Shown here piece after piece: positions 8,717 through 16,460 of a DNA stretch of 64,000 bases. The translations under genes and the position numbers were made by a program. The stretch is from Geomonas propionica (GTDB lineage Bacteria > Desulfobacterota > Desulfuromonadia > Geobacterales > Geobacteraceae): NCBI RefSeq assembly GCF_016458235.1, contig NZ_JAEMHK010000003.1:248001-312000 (forward strand), in the 5' to 3' direction. The notes under the pieces are model-generated. The model worked only from the letters and a program-made list of their open reading frames with translations, did no database searches and was not told where the DNA came from. How positions within the stretch are numbered: position 1 is the stretch's first letter; the number at the start of each line of letters is the position of its first letter.

Positions 8717-9190
8717 ATGACCAACATGATCAGCGCCGAAGGGCGCAGGCGATTGCAGGAACGCTACGACCTGCTCTGGGAGACCGAGCGGCCGCGCATG
8801 GTGAAGAACATGGCCGACGCCGCCGCCGAAGGGGACCGCTCCGAGAACGCCGAATACATCTACTCGAAGAAGAGGCTGCGCGAGATCGACCGCGAGCTGA
8901 AGCACCTGGGTGACCGGCTCAAGGTGCTCAAGGTGGTCTACGCGCCGCTGAACCCGACCTCGGTCAGCTTCGGCTGCTGGGTCACCTATGAGGACGAAGA
9001 GGGGGAGGAGCGCTGCTACCAACTGGTGGGGCCCGACGAGTTCGACGTGAGCCTGGGGAAGATCAGCATCGACTCGCCGGTCGGCAAGGCGCTGCTCGGC
9101 AAGAAGGTCGACGACGAGGTGACCATCAAGAGGCCGGCTGGCGACCTGACCGTTACCATAATATCGATCACATCGAAGAAACCGGAGTAG
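8717..9190 (+). CDS. greB: Transcription elongation factor GreB
   Basis: A 157-residue Gre factor: N-terminal coiled-coil (residues 1-75) with the acidic tip AEGDRSENAEYIYSKKRLRE, then the FKBP-like C-terminal domain (PVGKALLGKKVDDEV). It enters the secondary channel of RNA polymerase and stimulates cleavage of backtracked RNA. The longer, charge-rich coil and KKRLREIDRE resemble GreB rather than GreA. GAGGAG precedes the ATG. It stands alone between two PilZ genes. Confidence 0.92.
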   Translation: MTNMISAEGRRRLQERYDLLWETERPRMVKNMADAAAEGDRSENAEYIYSKKRLREIDRELKHLGDRLKVLKVVYAPLNPTSVSFGCWVTYEDEEGEERCYQLVGPDEFDVSLGKISIDSPVGKALLGKKVDDEVTIKRPAGDLTVTIISITSKKPE

Positions 9191-9230
9191 ACCCACAGTC
9201 AGAGGGGGCCGTTCTGTCACTGAAAAGCGT

Positions 9231-9258
9231 TTGACCTTCTTTGGGTAACGGTTATAGT
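9231..9258 (+). promoter_or_regulatory. Sigma-70-type promoter for the PilZ gene
   Basis: TTGACC at 9231-9236 and TATAGT at 9253-9258 with a 16-base spacer; transcription would begin near 9265. Confidence 0.5.
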
Positions 9259-9315
9259 GTAGCAGACCCGTCTCCGAAGTGATCTCCCTTGAGTGAAGGA
9301 CCGTCCCAAGCATAC

Positions 9316-10002
9316 ATGCCAGACATCAAGATTCTCATAGTGGTGAAAGATGAAGAAGCAGGTGTCGCCTATTCCCATGCGGTAACGGAAATAGGGGTGG
9401 CCTGTGACGTGGCGCGGTCGTTCGCGGAGATGTCGCAGCTGGCCACCGAGAACTGCTACAACGGTTTCCTCGTCGACATTCTGACCCTGGTGCGTTGCAG
9501 CAAGGAAGAGAAGGTGATCGCCTATGAGTGCATCAACCTCTTCCCGGTGCTGCGGGTGAAGTGGGAGGCGAGGCAGAAGAAGATAAAGCTGAGCCCGCTG
9601 GAACAAAGCTTTTCCCCCGATACCGGTTCGGCTCTGCACTTTTTCATCGAAAACCGCTGCCGGAATTTCCCCGCGCGCTCGTTGCGCCGCTCGCCGCGCC
9701 GGCAGATCAACCTGAACCTCTACTACAGCACCGACCCCGGCTTCCCCGCCGGGAACACCCACAAATCCTTCACCATCAACCTCGGCAGCCATGGCCTGTT
9801 CCTGCACACCATGCACGACTTCCTGCAGGGTGACACCATCTGGATCCGCTTCCTGGAGTTAGCTGACCAGACGCCCATCCGCGCCATCGTGCGCTGGTCC
9901 CAGCCTTGGGGAGTGACCCGCTGCATCCCCGGAGCAGGGGTGATGTTCGAATCCTTGACCAAGAAGCAGGAGCAGGAGATCGCCAAGCTGCTGGACCTCT
10001 GA
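9316..10002 (+). CDS. PilZ-domain protein with degenerate receiver-like N-terminus
   Basis: A 228-residue protein. Residues 1-90 start like a receiver (IKILIVVKDEEAGVAYSHAVTEIG) but have no acidic pocket or phospho-acceptor Asp in the usual place, so this half is probably not phosphorylated. Residues about 118-225 form a PilZ domain with basic SLRRSPRRQINLNLYY and NLGSHGLFLHT, the two c-di-GMP contact regions. The ATG at 9316 is preferred over the TTG at 9289. The adjoining NRDE gene follows after 22 bases and may be cotranscribed. Role unknown. Confidence 0.75.
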   Translation: MPDIKILIVVKDEEAGVAYSHAVTEIGVACDVARSFAEMSQLATENCYNGFLVDILTLVRCSKEEKVIAYECINLFPVLRVKWEARQKKIKLSPLEQSFSPDTGSALHFFIENRCRNFPARSLRRSPRRQINLNLYYSTDPGFPAGNTHKSFTINLGSHGLFLHTMHDFLQGDTIWIRFLELADQTPIRAIVRWSQPWGVTRCIPGAGVMFESLTKKQEQEIAKLLDL

Positions 10003-10024
10003 CCCGATTTTTCAGGAAATCCGC

Positions 10025-10783
10025 ATGTGCACGCTGCTGCTCGCCTACCAAGCCCATTCCCGCTACCGTCTCGTCCTGGCGGCCAACCGCGATGAATACT
10101 ACCAGCGCCCGACACTGCCCGCCCATTTCTGGGACGATGCCCCGCACATCTTCGCCGGGCGCGACCTTGTCCATGGCGGCACCTGGTTTGGCGTGACCGC
10201 GACCGGCCGGATCGCCGCGCTCACCAATTACCGCGACCCCAGCGATCTGCACCGGCATGGCCCTTCGTCGCGCGGTCAGCTGGTGAGCGGTTTCCTGGCG
10301 GATGATGCTGACGCCGATGAATACCTGGCCGGACTGCGCGAGTCCGGCATCCCCTATGGCGGCTATAACCTGCTGGTCGGGGACAGCGAGCGCCTTTCCT
10401 GCTACTCCAACAAGAGCGATTTGGTGCTTCCCATCGAGCCGGGAATCCACGGCCTCAGCAACCACCTGTTGGACACCCCCTGGCCCAAGGTGAGCCGCGG
10501 CAAGGACTGCCTCGCCGGCGTGCTGTCGCGGGAAGATTTCACAACGGAGGAACTGTTCGCGCTCCTTTTCGACGAGACCCACCCCCGGGATGAGGAGTTG
10601 CCCGATACCGGCGTGGGGCTGGAGTTGGAGCGGATGCTGTCGCCCATCTTCATTAAGAGCGCCCAGTATGGCACCCGCTGTTCGACGGTTCTGCTGGTGG
10701 ATCACGAGGGAAAGGCGACCTTCATCGAGCGCACTTTCGAGGGGGGCGTGGCAAAGGAGAGCCAGGCGCAATTCCAGTGGTGA
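10025..10783 (+). CDS. NRDE family protein (TANGO2-like)
   Basis: A 252-residue protein beginning MCTLLLAYQ with the family-naming motif AANRDEYYQRP at residues 19-29, then GGTWFGVT and ITNYRD-type segments (ALTNYRD). NRDE/TANGO2 proteins have an Ntn-hydrolase-like fold with a conserved Cys at position 2; they have been linked to heme handling in eukaryotes, but bacterial function is unsettled. It is probably cotranscribed with the PilZ gene upstream (22-base gap). Confidence 0.88.
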   Translation: MCTLLLAYQAHSRYRLVLAANRDEYYQRPTLPAHFWDDAPHIFAGRDLVHGGTWFGVTATGRIAALTNYRDPSDLHRHGPSSRGQLVSGFLADDADADEYLAGLRESGIPYGGYNLLVGDSERLSCYSNKSDLVLPIEPGIHGLSNHLLDTPWPKVSRGKDCLAGVLSREDFTTEELFALLFDETHPRDEELPDTGVGLELERMLSPIFIKSAQYGTRCSTVLLVDHEGKATFIERTFEGGVAKESQAQFQW

Positions 10784-10803
10784 GAGGCACGGCGGATAGG
10801 TGG

Positions 10804-10987
10804 TCCTGTAGGGGCGAATAATCATTCGCCCAAGCTTCCTTACCCCCCCACCCGCAGGCGCCCTCCGGAAGAGGGTCGGGGTGAGGGCGCTGTGCAGTTG
10901 GAAACGTAAAAGGGGCGAACCATGTTGGTTCGCCCCTTCTTTTGTTTCACACGGCGGTAGTCCTGTAGGGGCGAATAATCATTCGCC
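10804..10987. repeat. Two copies of a 27-bp hairpin-forming repeat
   Basis: Identical 27-base copies lie at 10804-10830 and 10961-10987. Each holds GGCGAATAATCATTCGCC, a 7-bp stem with a 4-base loop. They flank the terminator hairpin at 10912-10936, whose stem shares the GGGGCGAA word. Confidence 0.75.
10912..10947. terminator. Bidirectional terminator between convergent genes
   Basis: Stem GGGGCGAACC / GGTTCGCCCC with loop ATGTT, followed by TTCTTTTGTTT on the plus strand and by TTTT on the minus strand. It serves the NRDE gene and the minus-strand lipoprotein gene. Confidence 0.8.
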
Positions 10988-11016
10988 TAAACTTCGCCCC
11001 ACGCTAGACCGGCAGA

Positions 11017-12204
11017 CTACTGATACTGGATGTACAGCGGTTTCGGGTTCAGCATGAGCACCTCTTTCGGGGTGAGCAGCGGATCGCCCTTCTTGGTGTC
11101 GTTGTGGTAGAAGAGCTTGAACCCGGTGAACTCGACCGGTTCGGCCACGACGTAGTCCTTGTAGGAGTCGCGCTTGAGCCAGGGAGCGCCCCAGCCGTCC
11201 ATGTTCATCACGATCTGCACCTCGGGGCGCAGTTGGATGTTCTTGGAGTTGGTCACGCCGTTTCTGGTGAAGCGGTGCACGATGAACACCTTCGGCGGCA
11301 GGTTGTATTTCTTCACCAGCTCTTTCAGGTAGTTGGAGGCGTAGTTGATGTCCGCCGCGTCGTAGGTGCCGATCTTGGTGCCCGGCTTCTTGCCGCTCTT
11401 GATCAGGTTGAACTCCGGGTCGATTCCGAGATGCACGTCCGGGTTCTTGAGTATCCACTCGAAGCGCGGCAGTATGTTGCGGATGTTGTCGTGCCCAGTC
11501 TGGATGTCGATGAACATGATGGCGTTGATCGACCTGGCCCAGCTGTAGACGTCGTTGATGATCTTGTCCGGCATCACCATGCGGTAGAGGCCGGCCTTGC
11601 CCGGCTCCCCTTGGGCCACGACCGCGATGAGGTGCAGCGCGGGCTGTACCGGGTGGCTGGGGTCGGCCGCCTGCCACTTGGCCGCCTCACGCTTCAGGCG
11701 CTGCAGCATGTCGTCTTTCTGGTACTCACCCAGAGCGCCCATCCTCTTGGAGAGGGGGTTGCCGTAGTAGGCGACGATCCTCTTCTGGGGCAGGATGGAA
11801 CCCGGCAGCGGCGCGGGATATTTCACCGGCCAACCTTTCTTGGCTGCGAAATCGGGGTCCTCACCGGAGCGATAGCTCACCTTGGGGCCGGCGGCCTCTT
11901 TGCCCTTGGCTCCCTTGCCCTTTCCTTTTTTCCCGGCGCTTGACTGCGCGTCGAACTTGGCAGCGGCAGCCGGTGTCGTGGCGGTCGGCTGCGCGGTGGG
12001 TGTGGCGGTGGCGGGTGTGGTGGTCGCGGGGAGGGGAGCAGCCGGGGTGGCCTGCGCCGACGTCGGTTGTCCTTGCACGGTTGCGGCGCCGGCCGGGGTG
12101 GTGGCGGCGGCCTTTTTATCCTTGCATCCCATGAGCGCCAGCGGCAGGGCCAGCAGGGCGATCAGCAGCAGGGCAGGGTGATGGTTCGGGTACAGGTGCT
12201 TCAC
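11017..12204 (-). CDS. Conserved lipoprotein with TIM-barrel-like domain, function unknown
   Basis: A 395-residue lipoprotein: signal peptide with lipobox LALMGC (Cys at about 27), then a low-complexity Thr/Ala/Pro linker of about 65 residues and a KGKGKGAKGKE basic patch, then a globular domain. That domain has well-defined motifs: RIVAYYGNP, MGALGEY, ALHLIAVVAQ, LGIDPEFNL, KVFIVHRFT, NMDGWG and FKLFYHND. The same motif series occurs, as I recall it, in actinobacterial lipoproteins of unknown function, and looks like a glycosidase-type barrel. GTG 12204 is chosen: AAGGAG lies 8 bases upstream. It sits alone; no function is claimed. Confidence 0.8.
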   Translation of the reverse strand: MKHLYPNHHPALLLIALLALPLALMGCKDKKAAATTPAGAATVQGQPTSAQATPAAPLPATTTPATATPTAQPTATTPAAAAKFDAQSSAGKKGKGKGAKGKEAAGPKVSYRSGEDPDFAAKKGWPVKYPAPLPGSILPQKRIVAYYGNPLSKRMGALGEYQKDDMLQRLKREAAKWQAADPSHPVQPALHLIAVVAQGEPGKAGLYRMVMPDKIINDVYSWARSINAIMFIDIQTGHDNIRNILPRFEWILKNPDVHLGIDPEFNLIKSGKKPGTKIGTYDAADINYASNYLKELVKKYNLPPKVFIVHRFTRNGVTNSKNIQLRPEVQIVMNMDGWGAPWLKRDSYKDYVVAEPVEFTGFKLFYHNDTKKGDPLLTPKEVLMLNPKPLYIQYQ

Positions 12205-12533
12205 GTTGATAGTTCTCCTTATGGTGGTGCAGCCTGGACCGGCCTTGGCCTTTGCGGGCAACGAGGTGCGGTCGGCGCCGGGCGTGCTTATTTCCTGATT
12301 GTTTGGAGTCTGGTTTTAGCGGTTATTGGGGAGATATCGGGGCGGGCTTTAGCCTTACACCAGTGACAAAACCGACAAGCTCGCCCGTAGTTATACCCTT
12401 TTTGCATTTGCGGTGTCAACAACCTGTGGCCGGTTTTGGTGAGAAAAATTTTAAGTTATTGTGCGCTTTGACCATTTGAACCGTTTTTTTTCGTTTCTTC
12501 AAAGGATTGTTCCTATTTAGCGCCACTATGGCG

Positions 12534-12563
12534 TTGACGATAGCTCTTTGCCAGTGGTATGCT
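12534..12563 (+). promoter_or_regulatory. Promoter of the ABC transporter genes
   Basis: TTGACG (12534-12539), 18-base spacer, TATGCT (12558-12563). The start would fall near 12570, giving a leader of about 100 bases. The rest of the 12205-12668 gap shows no gene and no riboswitch I recognise. Confidence 0.6.
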
Positions 12564-12668
12564 CGGCGGTCGAAAATAGGTCCGACCTTTTCACCTGTCG
12601 GCAGCGATAATCAGTGCTTTGGCAACAACCGCAGCAAAAATTCAATTCAATGTAAACCGGAGGTATCT

Positions 12669-13664
12669 GTGCGCAAGAAGATCGGTATTCTGTTGGCTCT
12701 CGCTTTGACTGTATTGTCTGCGGCAACCGCATTCGCTGCGGCTCCTGCAAAGCCGGTGACGATCGGCATCTCCAAGATCGTCTCTCATCCGGCGCTGGAT
12801 GCGGTCGTCAAAGGTATCCAGGATGAACTCAAGGACTCCAAGATCAACGCAACCTTCGACGTACAGAACGCCAACGGTGACATCAACACGGCGGCGTCCA
12901 TCGCCAACAAGTTCCAGAGCCAGAAGGTCGATCTCGCCGTAGGCGTAGCCACCCCGACCGCCCAGGCGCTGGTGAACACCCTGAAAGGGATCCCGATTGT
13001 CTACTCCGCGGTCACCGATCCGGTCAAGGCTGGCCTGGTTCCCTCCCTCACCAAGGGCGGCAAGAACGTCACCGGCGTTTCCGACATGACCCCGGTGAAG
13101 CAGCAGATCGAGATGCTGCTCAAGATCAAGCCGAAAACCAAGCGTATCGGCCACATCTACACCAGCTCCGAGGAGAACGCAGTCGTCCTGGCCGGCATGG
13201 TGAAACAGGTCTGCAAGGAGAAGCACCTCGAGTTCGTCGAGACCACCGTCACCAAGTCCGCCGAGGTGAAGCAGGCGGCCCAGACCATCGCCAACCGTGT
13301 TGACGCCATCTACATCTCCACCGACAACACCGTCGTCTCCGCCATGAGTGCCGTGGCCGATGTCGCCGCCAAGGCCAAGATCCCGGTCATGTCCGCGGAC
13401 CCGAGCTCCTCCGAGACCTACGGCGTTCTCGCCGCCTGGGGCTTCGACTACTACAAGATGGGCCGCGCCACCGGCAAGATGGTGATCGAGATCCTGAAAG
13501 GCAAGAAGCCCGAGTCGATGCCGGCCCGTTTCATGACCAAGGCTAGCGACGTCGATCTCCTGATCAACCTGGACGTTGCCAAGAAGCTTGGCCTGACTGT
13601 CCCGGCCGACATCGTCAAAGCCGCCAAGACCGTCCGTCAGAACGGCAAGACCACCAAGAAGTAA
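12669..13664 (+). CDS. ABC transporter substrate-binding protein (TrpX-like family)
   Basis: A 331-residue periplasmic binding protein of the ABC_sub_bind family. Signal peptide at residues 1-24 (KKIGILLALALTVLSAATAFA), then VTIGISKIVSHPALDAVVKG, VGVATPTAQAL, VYSAVTDPVKAGLV and NVTGVSDMTPV, all hallmark segments. Relatives in Firmicutes sit in trpXYZ operons thought to move tryptophan or aromatic compounds; here the ligand is unknown. The GTG start is fixed by GGAGG seven bases upstream; an in-frame ATG-like start at 12507 lies before the promoter and is rejected. A long hairpin separates it from the permease gene. Confidence 0.88.
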   Translation: MRKKIGILLALALTVLSAATAFAAAPAKPVTIGISKIVSHPALDAVVKGIQDELKDSKINATFDVQNANGDINTAASIANKFQSQKVDLAVGVATPTAQALVNTLKGIPIVYSAVTDPVKAGLVPSLTKGGKNVTGVSDMTPVKQQIEMLLKIKPKTKRIGHIYTSSEENAVVLAGMVKQVCKEKHLEFVETTVTKSAEVKQAAQTIANRVDAIYISTDNTVVSAMSAVADVAAKAKIPVMSADPSSSETYGVLAAWGFDYYKMGRATGKMVIEILKGKKPESMPARFMTKASDVDLLINLDVAKKLGLTVPADIVKAAKTVRQNGKTTKK

Positions 13665-13689
13665 GTAAAAGCGGTAAACCGAAAGCAGT

Positions 13690-13816
13690 AAACCATTGGC
13701 CACGGAGAAAATCTGAGCAAATCTGAGAGAACCTAAAAGACTAAAGGTTTAAAACCAAGACTATGGTTTTCAGCCTTTCTCAGAAGTTCTCCGATTTTCT
13801 CCGTGGCCAATGGTTT
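13690..13816. repeat. Long inverted repeat with perfect 24-bp arms
   Basis: Arms at 13690-13713 and 13793-13816 are exact reverse complements (core CCATTGGCCACGGAGAAAAT). The 79-base interior has further partial pairing (CTGAGAGA with TTTCTCAG). It lies between the binding-protein and permease genes. The transcript would fold into a very stable hairpin. Confidence 0.85.
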
Positions 13817-13851
13817 GATTGGTTTCTGACTAAGGTTCTAAGAAGGGTTTT

Positions 13852-14751
13852 ATGATCGAAGGTATTTTTGTTGAAGGGTTGATCTATGGCATCATGGTCC
13901 TGGGCGTGTTCATCTCGTTCAGGATTCTTGATTTTCCGGACCTGACGGTTGATGGGTCCTTCCCCCTGGGGGCCGCACTCATGGTGCAGTGCCTCCTCTT
14001 AGGCATGAACGGTTGGCTCGCGCTCCTCGTCGCCTTTGCCGGCGGCGTGCTGGCCGGCGTGGTCACCGCGCTCATCCACAACCACCTGAGGGTGCCGAAC
14101 CTGCTGGCCGGTATCCTCACCATGACCATGCTCTACTCGATCAACATCCGCATCCTGGGTAACCGCGCCAACGTCCCCATCCTGGATCAGTCGACCATCC
14201 TGAAGCAGGTCACCGAGAAGTTCACCGGCATCATCCCGGATGACTACATCCTGCTGGTGTTCTTCGTGATCGTCGCCCTGGTGGTGAAGGTGCTGCTCGA
14301 CCTCTTCTTCCGCACCGACCTCGGCATGACCATGGGGGCCATGGGGAACAACGAGCAGATGGTCATCTCGCAGGGCGTCAACCCAAAGACACTGAAGACC
14401 ATCGGCGTCGGCCTCTCTAACGGCCTGGTCGCCATCTCCGGCGCTTTCGCCGCGCAGTACCTGGGCTTTGCCGACGTGGGGCTGGGCCAGGGAATCATCG
14501 TCTCCGGCCTGGCTTCGGTCATGATCGGCGAGTTCCTGGTGCTGAAGAGTAACCGCATCGGCGTGCTCACCCTCTGTGCCCTCGCCGGTTCGGTCTGCTT
14601 CTACGCGGTCATGTACGTCGGGCGCTTTTACGGCTACGTGATCCACATGACCCCGAGCGACCTGAACCTGATCAAGGGGGTGCTGATCATCGCCCTTCTC
14701 ATCGCGACCCAGGCCAAGAAACTGAAGGTCCCGTTTAAGGTGGCAAAATGA
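13852..14751 (+). CDS. ABC transporter permease (TrpY-like)
   Basis: A 299-residue integral membrane protein with about eight hydrophobic helices, of the branched-chain/ribose-type permease family (BPD_transp_2). Features include ILDFPDLTVDGSFPLGAAL near the start and VGLSNGLVAISGAFAAQYLG in the coupling region. Partner of the binding protein upstream and the ATPase downstream, whose start codon overlaps its stop by four bases (ATGA). Located in the inner membrane; substrate unknown. Confidence 0.9.
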   Translation: MIEGIFVEGLIYGIMVLGVFISFRILDFPDLTVDGSFPLGAALMVQCLLLGMNGWLALLVAFAGGVLAGVVTALIHNHLRVPNLLAGILTMTMLYSINIRILGNRANVPILDQSTILKQVTEKFTGIIPDDYILLVFFVIVALVVKVLLDLFFRTDLGMTMGAMGNNEQMVISQGVNPKTLKTIGVGLSNGLVAISGAFAAQYLGFADVGLGQGIIVSGLASVMIGEFLVLKSNRIGVLTLCALAGSVCFYAVMYVGRFYGYVIHMTPSDLNLIKGVLIIALLIATQAKKLKVPFKVAK

Positions 14752-15545
14752 TAGAGCTTAAAAACGTTTCCATCGTCTTTGGCCAGGGGACCGTCAACGA
14801 GAACAAGGCCCTGAACAACATCAACCTCAAGGTGAAGGAAGGCGACTTCATCACCATCATCGGCTCCAACGGCGCCGGCAAGTCCACCCTGTTCAACACC
14901 ATCGCCGGGACCTATGTCCCGAGCGAGGGGCAGATCTTTGCCAACGATAAGAACGTGACTCGCGACCCGGAGTACAAGAGGGCGAAGTACATCGGCCGGA
15001 TCTTCCAGAACCCGCTGCTCGGCACCGCCGGCAACATGAGTCTGGAAGACAACATGACCATCACCCACAAAAAGGGGATGAAGTGGTTGCGCCGCAGTCT
15101 TAACAGCAAGACCCGCGAGATGTTCAGGCAGCAGTTGGTGCAGCTCAAGATGGGACTCGAGTACCGCATGAAGGAGAATCTGGTCATGTTCTCCGGCGGA
15201 CAGCGCCAGGCGCTCACCCTGCTCATGATGGTCCTCTCCAAGCCATCCCTGATCCTTCTGGACGAGCACACCGCGGCGCTCGACCCGAAGAACGCCGAGA
15301 TCGTGCTGGAGCTGACCAACAAGTTCATCAGCGAGTACCACCTGACCGCCATGATGATCACGCACAACATGACTCACGCCATCGAGTTCGGCAACCGTCT
15401 GCTCATGATGGACGGCGGTGAGATCATCTTCGACATCGAGGGTGAAGAGAAGAAGGCGCTCACCGTGGAGAAACTGATCCAGAAGTTCCACGAATTGCGT
15501 CACAAGACCTTCGAGAACGACCGCACCCTCCTCGCCGAAGACTAA
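14748..15545 (+). CDS. ABC transporter ATP-binding protein (TrpZ-like)
   Basis: A 265-residue ATPase: Walker A GSNGAGKST at residues 38-46, signature MFSGGQRQALTL, Walker B LILLDEHTAALDP and switch His in MITHNMTHA. The signature is FSGGQ rather than LSGGQ. It powers the permease encoded immediately upstream (4-base overlap) and closes this three-gene unit, which ends in a strong terminator. Confidence 0.93.
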   Translation: MIELKNVSIVFGQGTVNENKALNNINLKVKEGDFITIIGSNGAGKSTLFNTIAGTYVPSEGQIFANDKNVTRDPEYKRAKYIGRIFQNPLLGTAGNMSLEDNMTITHKKGMKWLRRSLNSKTREMFRQQLVQLKMGLEYRMKENLVMFSGGQRQALTLLMMVLSKPSLILLDEHTAALDPKNAEIVLELTNKFISEYHLTAMMITHNMTHAIEFGNRLLMMDGGEIIFDIEGEEKKALTVEKLIQKFHELRHKTFENDRTLLAED

Positions 15546-15571
15546 TCTGCGGGCAAAGAAGAGACACCAGA

Positions 15572-15607
15572 AGGCCCGGCGGAGAGATCCTGCCGGGCCT
15601 TTTTGTT
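15572..15607 (+). terminator. Terminator of the ABC transporter operon
   Basis: Stem AGGCCCGGC / GCCGGGCCT with an 11-base loop, then TTTTGTTT. Confidence 0.85.
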
Positions 15608-15628
15608 TAAAGGCTGAAGGCTTATTTA

Positions 15629-15829
15629 ACGCAAAGCCGCAAAGACGCAAGGGATGGCGAATCACAGTCTTCTCTGTTCAGCAGTCCCTCAAACGTTTTC
15701 TTAGCGCCTTTGCGGCGTGGCGTTTCCTAGCGTCTTTGCGCCTTTGCGTTACCAACCGCTTTTGGGGTAATTAAGATGTGCGGGTTTTGCTGTTCTTGGC
15801 GACTTAGCGCCTCTGCGCCTTTGCGTTGA
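15629..15829. repeat. Cluster of CGCAAAGACGCAAAG-family palindromic repeats
   Basis: Facing words CGCAAAGCCGCAAAGACGCA (15630-15649), TAGCGCCTTTGCGGCG, TAGCGTCTTTGCGCCTTTGC and TAGCGCCTCTGCGCCTTTGC. At least four arms of the repeat family also seen near 4.9 kb and 62.3 kb. No gene is visible here. Confidence 0.7.
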
Positions 15830-15843
15830 AATCTTTGGAAGGT

Positions 15844-15896
15844 GGAGCTTGCCCACCGTAGCTTCAGTATAGGTTGGAGCCTGCCCACCGTAGCTT
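15844..15896. repeat. Two 21-bp direct repeats, 32-bp period
   Basis: Copies at 15844-15864 and 15876-15896 share GCCCACCGTAGCTT and differ at one base. They lie just upstream of the hisI promoter. Confidence 0.7.
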
Positions 15897-15929
15897 TAGC
15901 GAAGGTGGGAAGGCGGGTATACATAATGA

Positions 15930-15959
15930 TTGACACATCTCTGCTGTGAGGTGTATTAA
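15930..15959 (+). promoter_or_regulatory. hisI promoter
   Basis: TTGACA (15930-15935), 18-base spacer, TATTAA (15954-15959); expected start near 15966, about 40 bases before the ATG. Confidence 0.65.
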
Positions 15960-16006
15960 AAGACACTTTTTTATCACTAAACCCAGTAGAAGGACTGAGA
16001 GAAGCC

Positions 16007-16384
16007 ATGATAAAGATCGATTTCGAGAAGATGGGTGGACTGATCCCTGCTGTTATCCAGGACAACGAGAGCGGTGAAGTATTGATGGTCGCGTTCATGG
16101 ACGAGAAGACCCTGAACCTGACGCTGGAAAGTGGCAAGACCTGGTTTTTCAGCCGCACCAGGAACAAGTACTGGATGAAGGGTGAAGAGTCTGGCAACAC
16201 CCAGGACGTGGTCGAGGTGCTGACCGACTGCGATGCCGACACCGTCGTGATCAAGGTGAAGCAGAACGGCCCCGCCGCCTGCCACACCGGCAATCGGAGT
16301 TGCTTCTACGTGAAATACGAGAACGACACCTGGGTCGAGCATTCCAACCCCCTCTTCGATCCCAACACCGTGTACAAAAAATAA
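16007..16384 (+). CDS. hisI: Phosphoribosyl-AMP cyclohydrolase
   Basis: A 125-residue enzyme for the third step of histidine synthesis, opening the adenine ring of phosphoribosyl-AMP. Seen are [20 protein letters not shown], the Mg-binding CDADTVV, and the Zn ligand Cys residues in [11 protein letters not shown]. The length fits the stand-alone form without the HisE pyrophosphohydrolase domain. It has its own promoter and terminator and precedes hisG, so it lies outside any larger his operon. Confidence 0.96.
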   Translation: MIKIDFEKMGGLIPAVIQDNESGEVLMVAFMDEKTLNLTLESGKTWFFSRTRNKYWMKGEESGNTQDVVEVLTDCDADTVVIKVKQNGPAACHTGNRSCFYVKYENDTWVEHSNPLFDPNTVYKK

Positions 16385-16391
16385 CATGACC

Positions 16392-16425
16392 AGCCACGGA
16401 GCTTCCGCTTCGTGGCTTTTTTTTT
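16392..16425 (+). terminator. Terminator after hisI
   Basis: Stem AGCCACG / CGTGGCT with extra inner pairing (AGC/GCT) and a run of nine T. Confidence 0.85.
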
Positions 16426-16460
16426 CTCAATTCTAAATGTGAGTCCAGAGAGGGAATAAC

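Noticed and set aside
12507-12668. N-terminal extension of the ABC binding protein
   Set aside because: It would begin upstream of the promoter at 12534-12563, and the signal peptide starts at GTG 12669 with its own ribosome site.
12205-12668. T-box or purine riboswitch before the ABC transporter
   Set aside because: I looked for the conserved T-box and purine-aptamer words and found none; only a promoter is supported.
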